Source: Cyanobacteriota bacterium
GTDB taxonomy: Bacteria > Cyanobacteriota > Cyanobacteriia > PCC-6307 > Cyanobiaceae
DNA length: 8,336 nucleotides
Direction of reading: 5' to 3'
Assembly: GCA_947463165.1 (NCBI GenBank)
Contig: CANHSW010000082.1
Location: 1 to 8,336 of the forward strand
Shown: in pieces, positions 1 through 6,393 of the stretch
Position numbering within the stretch: position 1 is the stretch's first letter
How the letters are laid out: each line of letters begins with the position of its first letter
The notes under the pieces: model-generated
Databases searched by the model: none
Seen by the model: only the letters and a program-made list of their open reading frames with translations
What the model was told of the DNA's origin: nothing
Program-made: the position numbers and the translations under genes

Positions 1-741
1 TACTGGCGCCTACTCAGCGAGCTCTATGCCAACGAGCCGGTGGCCCCCCGCGACCGGATGATCTTCGGGATGCTGGCGCCGCTGGGGATTGCTGCCGGTC
101 AACCCTTCAAACCGGATGCCCGCCAGGCAAAGATCCTCGATCAGGCCGCCCAGTTGGGCGATTTAATGGCCCGCACCATCGCCTACGACAAGCGCACCCC
201 CGGCGCCACGGTGTACCCCGGCAAGCACTGGGAGTACGCCGTGCTGTTCGATCTCGATCAGGAATCAGCCGACAAGCGGCGCGTGCAATTAGACGAACGC
301 AGCTCCTGGTTCTATGAGGCGATCGCCATGTCGGTGGGGATGCAGGGGCGAATCGTGGGCTTCGGGCAGGTGTATTTGGAAGCCTCCAAGGACGCCAAGG
401 GCCAGTGGCTCGACGGCGGCCGCAGCTACCGGATGCGGGTGCCCGCCAACGCTCCGGTGAAGCAGTTCTGGTCGATCACCCTCTACGACAACCTCACCCG
501 CGGACCGGTGATCACCGGCCAAGGTGCCGCCGATCTCAGCTCCCGCAAACCGGCATTGGCAACCAACGCCGACGGCTCGGTGGATGTCTTCTTCGCTCCC
601 CAGCGGCCGGCGGGCGCTGCCAATTGGATCCAAACCATCCCCGGCAAGGGCTGGTTCGCCTACTTCCGCTTCTATGGCCCCACCGAGGCCTACTTCGCCA
701 AGAGCTGGCAGCTCAACGACATCGAACCCCTGAAGCCGTGA
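1..741 (+). CDS. DUF1254/DUF1214 domain protein, 3' part
   Basis: The frame is open from the left edge, so the start lies outside the window; the GTG at 40 is internal. 246 residues are visible, about half of the roughly 450-500 usual for the family, so the N-terminal half, including any signal peptide, is missing. What is seen matches the end of DUF1254 followed by DUF1214: a YWRLL..E.Y helix at the edge, an ERSSWFYEAI segment, LDGGRSYRMRVP, FWSITLYDN, a DGSVDVFFAP strand, NWIQTIPGKGWFAYFRFYGP and a final SWQLNDIEPLK. In other bacteria such proteins are often exported or envelope-associated, but no biochemical role is established, so none is assigned. The stop TGA at 739-741 overlaps a GTG that opens a remnant of a second, different DUF1214 protein. 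Family assignment is firm; function is unknown. Confidence 0.88.
   Translation, partial: YWRLLSELYANEPVAPRDRMIFGMLAPLGIAAGQPFKPDARQAKILDQAAQLGDLMARTIAYDKRTPGATVYPGKHWEYAVLFDLDQESADKRRVQLDERSSWFYEAIAMSVGMQGRIVGFGQVYLEASKDAKGQWLDGGRSYRMRVPANAPVKQFWSITLYDNLTRGPVITGQGAADLSSRKPALATNADGSVDVFFAPQRPAGAANWIQTIPGKGWFAYFRFYGPTEAYFAKSWQLNDIEPLKP
319..326. repeat. HIP1 octamer
   Basis: A perfect GCGATCGC in the longer palindrome GGCGATCGCC lies inside the DUF1254 gene. HIP1 is abundant in many cyanobacterial genomes. I noticed only this copy in the window, so it is weak support for the lineage. Confidence 0.6.
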
Positions 742-953
742 ACCGAATCCTCCATAAATCTCCTGGCCTGCAGCTGGGAAGCGATGGGTCCCTGGAGATC
801 TACATCCAAAATACCAATCCTGGCACTGGCAAAACATCCAACTGGCTGCCCGCTCCGGCGGGGCCCTTCTTCTTTGTGGCCCGGCTTTATGGTCCAAAAT
901 CCGCCGCGCTGGAGGGCAAATGGCAACTGCCAAGTTTAGTGGATTTAAAGTGA
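738..953 (+). pseudogene. C-terminal remnant of a second DUF1254/DUF1214 gene
   Basis: The 71-codon frame begins with GTG at 738, overlapping the upstream stop (GTGA), and ends at TGA 951-953. Its product reads from NRILHKSPGL through DGSLEIYIQNTNPG, SNWLPAPAGPFFFVARLYGP and LEGKWQLPSL. That is the last 65-70 residues of a DUF1214 domain of the 'NWLPAP' subfamily. The upstream gene has the 'NWIQTIPGKGWF' version, so this is not a simple copy of its own tail. It begins near the NR motif that normally opens this last segment, with everything N-terminal gone. The most likely origin is a tandem paralogue reduced by deletion that fused it to the end of its neighbour. The frame is intact and its GTGA overlap could allow coupled translation, so a short expressed protein cannot be excluded. 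The same frame is open further upstream, but there it only shadows the first gene. Confidence 0.75.
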
Positions 954-978
954 TTAAGCCCAGGTAAAATGGCCGATA

Positions 979-1004
979 GCCCCTATTGCCGATGGCGGTG
1001 GGGC
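979..1004 (+). terminator. Possible hairpin after the DUF1214 remnant
   Basis: GCCCC at 979-983 can pair with GGGGC at 1000-1004, and GCC-GAT-GGC within the loop adds a short inner stem. It lies 25 bases after the remnant's stop and 50 bases before the acetyltransferase start. No T-run follows, so it is at best an imperfect terminator. Confidence 0.22.
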
Positions 1005-1054
1005 CGAATTAGTAGCGGTTCCCGGATAGGCTGGCGTGTATCGCGGCAATTTGG

Positions 1055-1930
1055 ATGGCCCCGTCCCTGGAGATCCGAGCCCTCCATGGCGGCGATATTC
1101 CCCTGATCGTCGACTGGGCCCGCGCCGAGGGTTTTTGCCCTGGCCATGGCGACGTGGAGATCTATCGGCAAACCGATAGCCAGGGGTTGTGGGTGGCTTG
1201 CCTGCACCAGGAGCTGATCGGCTGCATCGCCGGAGTGCGCTATAGCCAAGCCTATGGTTTTATCGGCCTGTTTATTGTTGCGCCCCAGCATCGCGGTCGC
1301 GGTTATGGCCTGCAACTCTGGCGCCATGCCCTGGAGCACCTGGCGGATGTGGCCTGCATTGGCTTGGAGGCGGCGCCCGAGCGCATCGCCGACTACGCCA
1401 GCTGGGGCTTTCAGCCCGCCTCGCCCACCAGCCGCTGGCGCCGCCAGGGCTCAATCGCCCCGGGCCCGCCGCCCGAGCTGCCTGGCCTGGCCCTGGTGGA
1501 GGCGGCCACCTTGCCCGATCAGATGGTGCAGGCCTACGACGCCGTTCGAGAACCCTCGCCCAGACCCCATTTCCTGCGGGATTGGTTAGATCATCCCGCC
1601 GGCACGGTGCTGGCCTTAGTCGATCCGCTCGGCCAGTGCCACGGCTTTGGCCGGATCAGGCCCTGCCTGCTGCCCCAGGGCAGCGGCTGGAGGATCGGCC
1701 CCCTGCTGGCCGATAGCCCCGGCCTGGCTGAACTGCTGCTGCTGGGCCTGCTGGACCGCCATCCGGGGGTGGTGTTGCTAGATGCCCCCGGCGCCAACCC
1801 GGCCGCAGCTGCCTTGATGGGCAAGCTGGGTTTTACGGCCAGCTCCGCAACCCTGCGGATGTACCGGGGAGCACAGCCCAGCGTGTCGCTGGCGGATGTC
1901 TATGGCTTGGCCTGCCTTGAACTTGGTTGA
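1055..1930 (+). CDS. GNAT-family N-acetyltransferase with YitH/HolE-type C-terminal domain
   Basis: This 291-residue protein joins two acetyltransferase-like halves. Residues 5-125 are a GNAT domain: strand IGCIAGVR (55-62), then GFIGLFIVAP followed by the acetyl-CoA pyrophosphate loop QHRGRGYG (78-85), and the YASWGF segment (114-119) typical of the GNAT C-terminal part. Residues 145-291 resemble the second domain of YitH/HolE-type proteins (Acetyltransf_18): HFLRDWL, GFGRIRPC, GWRIGPLLAD, the LMGKLGF helix and the closing LRMYRGAQ...YGLACLELG. Only the first half keeps a clear acetyl-CoA loop. A small-molecule or protein amine is the likely acceptor; the substrate cannot be read from the sequence. 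ATG 1055 fits where the first beta strand begins, although no Shine-Dalgarno site is evident. The gene stands alone, convergent with the small membrane gene, whose stop is 47 bases away. Confidence 0.85.
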   Translation: MAPSLEIRALHGGDIPLIVDWARAEGFCPGHGDVEIYRQTDSQGLWVACLHQELIGCIAGVRYSQAYGFIGLFIVAPQHRGRGYGLQLWRHALEHLADVACIGLEAAPERIADYASWGFQPASPTSRWRRQGSIAPGPPPELPGLALVEAATLPDQMVQAYDAVREPSPRPHFLRDWLDHPAGTVLALVDPLGQCHGFGRIRPCLLPQGSGWRIGPLLADSPGLAELLLLGLLDRHPGVVLLDAPGANPAAAALMGKLGFTASSATLRMYRGAQPSVSLADVYGLACLELG

Positions 1931-1939
1931 TGCAGAAAA

Positions 1940-1986
1940 GATGGCTAGAGCAGCTGATGGCCAGGCGAGCGTGATGGCTAGGGCAG
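1940..1986. repeat. Degenerate 16/17-bp direct repeat between convergent genes
   Basis: Three related segments start at 1940, 1956 and 1973 (GATGGCTAGAGCAG, GATGGCCAGGCGAG, GATGGCTAGGGCAG). The first and third match at 13 of 14 positions. The stop codon of the minus-strand small membrane gene (CTA at 1978-1980 on this strand) lies in the third unit. Confidence 0.5.
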
Positions 1987-2121
1987 CGTGAAGCCCGACT
2001 GCAGGTTTTTGATGTCCAGCATCACCCAGGTAATCCAGATCAGCAGGGCAATTACGCCCGAAACGGCGGCAAAGCGGGCCACGAACTGAACTACTAACTC
2101 CAGGAGACTGATTTTTTTCAT
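1978..2121 (-). CDS. Small single-span membrane protein, unknown function
   Basis: A 47-residue frame starts at ATG (complement of 2119-2121) and ends at TAG. The product begins MKKISLLELVVQFVARF, has one strongly hydrophobic span at about residues 18-35 (AAVSGVIALLIWITWVML), and ends DIKNLQSGFTLP. It has the layout of a small one-pass membrane protein: short basic/amphipathic N-terminus, one helix, short polar tail. It lies 16 bases downstream of the NUDIX stop on the same strand, so the two are probably co-transcribed. GGA about seven bases before the ATG is a weak ribosome site. I do not recognise a named family. That it is a real gene rests on the ATG, plausible topology, operon position and the lack of any other gene here; conservation has not been tested. 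A function is not assigned. Confidence 0.6.
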   Translation of the reverse strand: MKKISLLELVVQFVARFAAVSGVIALLIWITWVMLDIKNLQSGFTLP

Positions 2122-2130
2122 CGGCCGATC

Positions 2131-2146
2131 CAGATGGTCAGATGGT
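2131..2146. repeat. 8-bp perfect tandem duplication at NUDIX stop
   Basis: CAGATGGT occurs twice head to tail (2131-2138 and 2139-2146). The NUDIX stop (TCA at 2138-2140 on this strand) spans the junction of the two copies. Confidence 0.6.
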
Positions 2147-2623
2147 CGCTCCATCCTGCTGGCAAGCAGGCGATATCAGCGGCTCCTCTTGCAACAGCCT
2201 TTGCACAGCGAAGCCCAGGGAGTTGGCCAGGGGCCGGAGCTCTTGCAGTTTGGGGCTCCACACCTGGCCCGACGCCATTTCCGCCAGGCTCACCAAGGCC
2301 AGGTCCTGGCCCTCCAGCAGGGTCAGCTCCTCCAGGTTCACGGTGAGGGGGCCGCGAAAAAAATGAGCCCGCCGCTGGGGCAGCTCGTGGCTGAACCAGG
2401 GGATCAGCTCCCCCGCCTGCCAGGCGATCTCCTCCTGGAGCTCTCGCCGCAGCGCCTGCAGCGGCGTTTCGCCGGGATCCAGGTGGCCGCCAAACAGCCC
2501 CCAGCAGCCCGGGGCGAGTATGCCCTCGATGTCATCGCGGAGCTGCAGCAGCCACAGGCCCTGCCGCTCCACCATCGCTAGGGCCACCTCAACGGCCATG
2601 GGCGTGGCCAGCTCAACCGTCAT
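2138..2623 (-). CDS. NUDIX hydrolase
   Basis: This 161-residue protein belongs to the NUDIX superfamily, which hydrolyses nucleoside diphosphates linked to another group, such as damaged or surplus nucleotides. The Nudix box lies at residues 46-68: G46, E52, then R60-E61-L62 and the metal-binding pair E64-E65, preceded by WGLFGGHLDPGE. The box ends EEIAW, with Ala where Gly is usual and Trp at the last hydrophobic position. Upstream are the first strand VALAMVERQGLWLLQLRDD and the PGCWGLFGGH approach common in this group. ATG 2623 is chosen because the domain begins within ten codons; a second ATG at 2599 would give 153 residues. The frame stays open far upstream only because it runs antisense to xfp. 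It diverges from xfp across 114 bases and probably leads a two-gene unit with the small membrane gene. The substrate is not predictable. Confidence 0.87.
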   Translation of the reverse strand: MTVELATPMAVEVALAMVERQGLWLLQLRDDIEGILAPGCWGLFGGHLDPGETPLQALRRELQEEIAWQAGELIPWFSHELPQRRAHFFRGPLTVNLEELTLLEGQDLALVSLAEMASGQVWSPKLQELRPLANSLGFAVQRLLQEEPLISPACQQDGATI

Positions 2624-2737
2624 GGGCGGGGATCCAGGCAAGTTGGCAACATCCTGCCGGCAGCGGCTGGCCAGGGGCGGTTTTGCTGTCAGCCTGGAAC
2701 TGTGTTTTGCGCCCGCCTGCTGCTGCGGCGATACCCA
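2624..2737. promoter_or_regulatory. Divergent intergenic region between NUDIX gene and xfp
   Basis: Promoters for both divergent units are expected here, but I see no convincing -35/-10 pair. Two perfect palindromes, CTGCCGGCAG (2654-2663) and CTGGCCAG (2667-2674), have centres 12 bases apart and could be operator half-sites. In GC-rich DNA they could also be chance. Confidence 0.3.
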
Positions 2738-5149
2738 GTGATTACCGCAACCGCCGATCCCCACGAGTCGCCCATTTCCGAGCTGGAACTGGCCCGCCTG
2801 GATGCCTGGTGGCGGGCCGCCAACTATCTGGCGGTGGGGATGATCTATTTGCGGGCCAATCCGCTGCTCGCTGAACCCCTCCGCCATGAGCACGTCAAGG
2901 CGCGCTTGCTGGGGCACTGGGGGTCGAGTCCTGGCCAGTCCTTTATCTGGGCCCACGCCAACCTGCTGATTCGCCGCCATCAACTGGAGATGATCTATCT
3001 CTCCGGGCCGGGCCACGGGGCGCCCGGGGTGCTGGGCCCCACCTACCTGGATGGCAGCTATAGCGAGGTGTATCCAGATAAGAGCCAAGACGCGGAGGGG
3101 ATGGCGCGCTTTTTTCGCCAATTCTCGTTCCCGGGCCAGATCGGCTCCCACTGCACCCCGGAAACCCCCGGTTCGATCCACGAGGGCGGCGAGTTGGGCT
3201 ACGTGCTCTCCCACGCCTGCGGGGCCGTCTTCGACAACCCAAACCTGATCGCCCTGGCCTGCGTGGGCGATGGCGAAGCCGAAACCGGGCCGCTGGCCAC
3301 CTCCTGGCACATCAACAAATTTCTGAATCCGATCAGCGATGGCGCCGTGCTGCCGGTGCTGCACCTGAACGGTTACAAAATTGCCAACCCCACCCTGCTG
3401 GCCCGCATCCCCAAGCCGGAATTGGACAGCCTGCTGGTGGGCTACGGCTGGGCACCCCTCTATGTGGAGGGAAGTGAACCGATGGCCATGCACCGGGCCA
3501 TGGCGGCGGCGATGGGCAAGGCAGTGGAGCGGATCCGTTCCATCCAGGCGGCCTGCCGTTTGGATGGTGAGGCGGTGCGGCCTGCCTGGCCGCTGATCGT
3601 GCTGCGCTCCCCCAAGGGCTGGACCGGCCCGAAGTCGTTGGCGGGCCACAAATTGGAGGGGTTTTGGCGTAGCCACCAGGTGCCCCTGCCAGCGCCGAAC
3701 CGCGATCCCCAACAGCTACAAATGCTGGAGGAATGGCTGCGCAGCTATCGCCCAGAAGAACTGTTCGATGCCAACGGCAGCTTGCTGCCAGAGCTAAGGC
3801 AGCATTCGCCCCAGGGCAGCCTGCGCATGGGCTCCAATCCCCATGCCAATGGAGGCCTGCTGCGCCGCAATTTGCGCTTTCCGCCCCTGGAGAACTACGC
3901 CGTGGCCGTGACGGCGCCGGGAGCCCTAGAGGCGGAGAACACGGTGCCCCTGGCGCAGCTGATCCGGGATCTGATCAAACTCAACCCCGATGCGGTGCGG
4001 GTGTTTGGCCCGGATGAAACCGCCTCCAATCGACTGCAGGCGATCTATGGGGTTTCTGCCAAGGTGTGGATGGAGCAACTATTGCCGGAAGATGCCGATG
4101 GCGGCGAACTCGGCCGCGATGGCCGGGTGGTGGAGATGTTGTCTGAGCACACATTAGTAGGAATGATGGAGGGTTATCTACTTACCGGCAGATATGGCTT
4201 CTTCCACACCTACGAAGCCTTCGCTCATGTGATCGCTTCCATGTTTAACCAGCACTGCAAATGGCTGGAATCCTGTATTAACCACGCCAGCTGGCGGGCG
4301 CCGATTAGCGCCTGGAATTGCCTGATCTCCTCCACCGTATGGCGCCAAGACCACAACGGTTTCACCCATCAAGATCCCGGCTTCATTGATCTGGCCGGCA
4401 ACAAGAGCGGGGCGGTGGTGCGGGTTTATCTGCCGGCCGACGCCAACTGCCTGCTGGCGGTGGCGGAAGTGGCCCTGCCGGAAACGAATGTGTGCAACAT
4501 CATCGTGTCTGATAAGCAGAGCCATCTGCAATATCTGAACCTGGAGCAGGCCCGGCGGCACGTGGCCAAGGGCATTGGCCTGTGGAGCTGGGCCAGCAAC
4601 GACGACCAGGGCCAGCAGGCCGACGATCCCGATGTGGTGATGGCCTGCGCCGGCGACGTGCCCACCCGGGAGACCCTGGCGGCGGTGGAGATCCTCAACC
4701 GCGAGATCCCAGACCTCAAGGTGCGGCTGCTGAATGTGGTGAAGCTGTTCGCCCTCACCTCACCAGAGGAGCACCCCCACGGCATCAGCGACCGGGATTT
4801 TGATAGTTTATTTACCACTGATCGGCCGGTTATTTTCAACTTTCATGGCTACCCTTGGCTGATCCATCGGCTCACCTACCGCCGCCACAACCACGCAAAT
4901 TTCCACGTGCGGGGCTACAAGGAAATGGGCAATATAAATACGCCAATGGAATTGGCGATGAACAATCAAATCGACCGCTTCAATTTAGTGATCGACGTGA
5001 TTGACCGGGTGCCGCGCTTAGGTTCCCGCGCCGCCCACATCAAAGAGCGGATGAAGGAGTCAATTCTGATCCATCGCGCCTACGCCCACGAGCACGGCAT
5101 CGATGCGCCGCAGCTCACCGAATGGCGCTGGGGGCTGGCGCGCCAGTGA
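2738..5149 (+). CDS. xfp: Xylulose-5-phosphate/fructose-6-phosphate phosphoketolase
   Basis: This thiamine-diphosphate enzyme cleaves xylulose 5-phosphate to acetyl phosphate plus glyceraldehyde 3-phosphate, and in many members fructose 6-phosphate to acetyl phosphate plus erythrose 4-phosphate. The 803 residues match the family length. Hallmarks in order are GHWG (His60), YLSGPGHG (His93), the phosphoketolase signature EGGELGY (149-155), GAVFDNPNLIALACVGDGE leading to the cofactor motif GDGEAETGP (177-185), HLNGYKIANPT (209-219), GPDETASNRL (424-433), the conserved Glu in MMEGYLLTGRYGFFHTYEAF (Glu478), and WRQDHNGFTHQDPGF (536-549). Nothing catalytic appears to be missing. GTG 2738 is chosen because VITATADP matches where relatives start; a GTG at 2702 would add 12 residues not typical of the family. 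No clear ribosome site is visible for either. The stop overlaps the ackA start, so the two form an operon. Dual versus single substrate use cannot be read from the sequence. Confidence 0.96.
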   Translation: MITATADPHESPISELELARLDAWWRAANYLAVGMIYLRANPLLAEPLRHEHVKARLLGHWGSSPGQSFIWAHANLLIRRHQLEMIYLSGPGHGAPGVLGPTYLDGSYSEVYPDKSQDAEGMARFFRQFSFPGQIGSHCTPETPGSIHEGGELGYVLSHACGAVFDNPNLIALACVGDGEAETGPLATSWHINKFLNPISDGAVLPVLHLNGYKIANPTLLARIPKPELDSLLVGYGWAPLYVEGSEPMAMHRAMAAAMGKAVERIRSIQAACRLDGEAVRPAWPLIVLRSPKGWTGPKSLAGHKLEGFWRSHQVPLPAPNRDPQQLQMLEEWLRSYRPEELFDANGSLLPELRQHSPQGSLRMGSNPHANGGLLRRNLRFPPLENYAVAVTAPGALEAENTVPLAQLIRDLIKLNPDAVRVFGPDETASNRLQAIYGVSAKVWMEQLLPEDADGGELGRDGRVVEMLSEHTLVGMMEGYLLTGRYGFFHTYEAFAHVIASMFNQHCKWLESCINHASWRAPISAWNCLISSTVWRQDHNGFTHQDPGFIDLAGNKSGAVVRVYLPADANCLLAVAEVALPETNVCNIIVSDKQSHLQYLNLEQARRHVAKGIGLWSWASNDDQGQQADDPDVVMACAGDVPTRETLAAVEILNREIPDLKVRLLNVVKLFALTSPEEHPHGISDRDFDSLFTTDRPVIFNFHGYPWLIHRLTYRRHNHANFHVRGYKEMGNINTPMELAMNNQIDRFNLVIDVIDRVPRLGSRAAHIKERMKESILIHRAYAHEHGIDAPQLTEWRWGLARQ

Positions 5150-6264
5150 CTGATAAGCCGCCACTGCTGGTGCTCAACGCCGGCAGCACCAATTTGAAGG
5201 CCTCCCTGCATGGCGCCGATGGGGCCTGTCTGTGGCGGCGCCAGAGGCCTTGGCCCTTGGTGAGCGACCATCCGACAGGCGATCATCCGGCGAGCGGGGA
5301 TGCGGAGGCACTGGTCGACTGGCTGGTGGCGGCCCTGCCCCCACAGCTGGCGGGCGATGGGTCAAGCCTGGCCCTGGTGGGCCACCGGCTGGTGCATGGC
5401 GGCGAGCGCTTCCTGGCCCCCACCCGCATCACCGCCGAGGTGCGCCTGGAGCTGGAACAGCTCAATCCCCTGGCGCCGCTACACAATCCCCAGGTGTTGG
5501 ACTTGATCGATGCGCTGCGGCGGCGCTGGCCGGCCCTGCAGCAGTGGGCCTGCTTTGACACCACCTTCCACGCCAGCTTGCCGCCCGCCGCCCGCACCTA
5601 CGCCATCCCGGCCAGCTGGCGGCGCCAGGGCCTGCGCCGCTACGGCTTCCACGGCCTCAACCACGAGCATGTGGCCGCCGAGGTGCAACGCCGCTGCGGC
5701 AGCGAGGCCCCGTTGCGGTTGATCAGTTGCCACCTGGGGGGCGGTTGCTCGCTCTGCGCCATCCGCGATGGCCGCAGCATCGCCACCACCATGGGCTTCA
5801 CGCCGCTGGAAGGGCTGGTGATGGCCAGTCGCAGCGGCACGGTGGACCCCGGCCTACTGCTCTATCAGCTGCGCGCTGGCCTGGATCTGGCCGAGCTGGA
5901 GCGGGGCCTGCTGCGGGAAGGGGGACTGCTGGGGCTATCCGGCCTCAGCGGCGACATGGCTGAATTGCGAGTGGCGGCATTGCCGTCGCCCCAAGGCCAG
6001 GGCCATGCCGGCGCGGCCCTGGCGATCGACGTGTTTCGCCAGCGCCTACTGGAGGGCATCGGCGCCATGGCCGCCTGCCTAGGTGGAGTTGATGTGATTG
6101 CCCTCAGCGGCGGCATCGGCGAACACGACACCGCCCTGCACCGGGAGCTGGCGGCAGCCCTGGGCTGGCTGGGCCGCCATCAATTGCTGGTGATCCCGGC
6201 CGACGAGGAGGGGCAAATCGCCCGCCATTGCTGGGAGGCCCTAGCGGGGGCTGTTTGGCCTTAG
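5146..6264 (+). CDS. ackA: Acetate kinase, divergent
   Basis: AckA interconverts acetyl phosphate + ADP and acetate + ATP. The GTG start shares four bases (GTGA) with the xfp stop and places LLVLNAGS at residues 7-14, as in the family. An in-frame ATG at 5122 would add eight residues inside xfp and is less likely. The 372 residues are a little short of the usual 395-400. Conserved features are GHRLVHGG (Arg81), NPLAPLHNP, ACFDTTFH (Asp138, His142), LRRYGFHG, MGFTPLEG, SRSG (Arg229), SGLSGD, SGGIGEH (Glu326) and a closing LLVIPADEE. Departures from consensus are NAGSTN for NAGSSS, HLGGG for HLGNG, ATTMGF for DTSMGF and GIGEH for GIGEN. Pairing with Xfp strongly supports acetyl phosphate as substrate, but rate or specificity may differ from typical AckA. 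The stop codon lies inside the first unit of a 19-bp tandem repeat. Confidence 0.9.
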   Translation: MTDKPPLLVLNAGSTNLKASLHGADGACLWRRQRPWPLVSDHPTGDHPASGDAEALVDWLVAALPPQLAGDGSSLALVGHRLVHGGERFLAPTRITAEVRLELEQLNPLAPLHNPQVLDLIDALRRRWPALQQWACFDTTFHASLPPAARTYAIPASWRRQGLRRYGFHGLNHEHVAAEVQRRCGSEAPLRLISCHLGGGCSLCAIRDGRSIATTMGFTPLEGLVMASRSGTVDPGLLLYQLRAGLDLAELERGLLREGGLLGLSGLSGDMAELRVAALPSPQGQGHAGAALAIDVFRQRLLEGIGAMAACLGGVDVIALSGGIGEHDTALHRELAAALGWLGRHQLLVIPADEEGQIARHCWEALAGAVWP

Positions 6265-6324
6265 CCAGGCTGTTTGGCCTTAGCCAGGCTGTTTGGCCTT
6301 AGCCAGGCTGTTTGGCCTTAGCCA
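6250..6324. repeat. 19-bp tandem repeat, about four copies, spanning the ackA stop
   Basis: Units start at 6250, 6269, 6288 and 6307 (GCTGTTTGGCCTTAGCCAG). The first three are perfect and complete; the fourth lacks only the last base. The first copy encodes the last AckA residues and its TAG. Each unit contains TGGC-CTTA-GCCA, and GGCT...AGCC spans adjoining unit ends, so each can fold into small hairpins on either strand. The layout suggests slippage duplication, with a possible role in transcript ending or 3'-end protection. There are no spacers, so it is not CRISPR. Confidence 0.92.
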
Positions 6325-6363
6325 TTAGCAACGATTGGAGCAGCCCTGGAAAAACCGAGCCAA

Positions 6364-6393
6364 AACCTTTGGAGCATTGATGCAGCAAAGGTT
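6364..6393. terminator. Inverted repeat in convergent intergenic region, possible bidirectional terminator
   Basis: AACCTTTG (6364-6371) pairs perfectly with CAAAGGTT (6386-6393). Inside the 14-base loop GCAT-TG-ATGC gives a second four-pair stem, separated by 2x2 unpaired bases. It lies 99 bases after ackA and 103 bases beyond the minus-strand gene end. On the minus strand the stem runs into TTTTGG, a weak T-run; on the plus strand CCC follows. A structure is likely; termination is inferred from its place between convergent genes. Nothing else recognisable is seen in 6325-6496. Confidence 0.45.

Noticed and set aside
405..737. Plus-strand open frame upstream of the DUF1214 remnant, in the same frame
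   Set aside because: It overlaps the genuine DUF1254 gene in another frame and shows no domain signal; only the part after 738 matches DUF1214.
289..933. Minus-strand open frame of 214 codons opposite the DUF1254 gene
   Set aside because: It is a shadow of the plus-strand gene with Pro/Gly/Ala/Arg-rich composition and no motif.
2624..3712. A long minus-strand open frame continuing upstream of the NUDIX gene
   Set aside because: It lies antisense to the well supported 5' part of xfp, has no recognisable domain, and is explained by GC-rich codon bias. The NUDIX domain itself begins at 2623.
6250..6324. Short regular repeats as a CRISPR array
   Set aside because: The units are directly adjacent with no spacers and have a 19-bp period; no cas genes are present.
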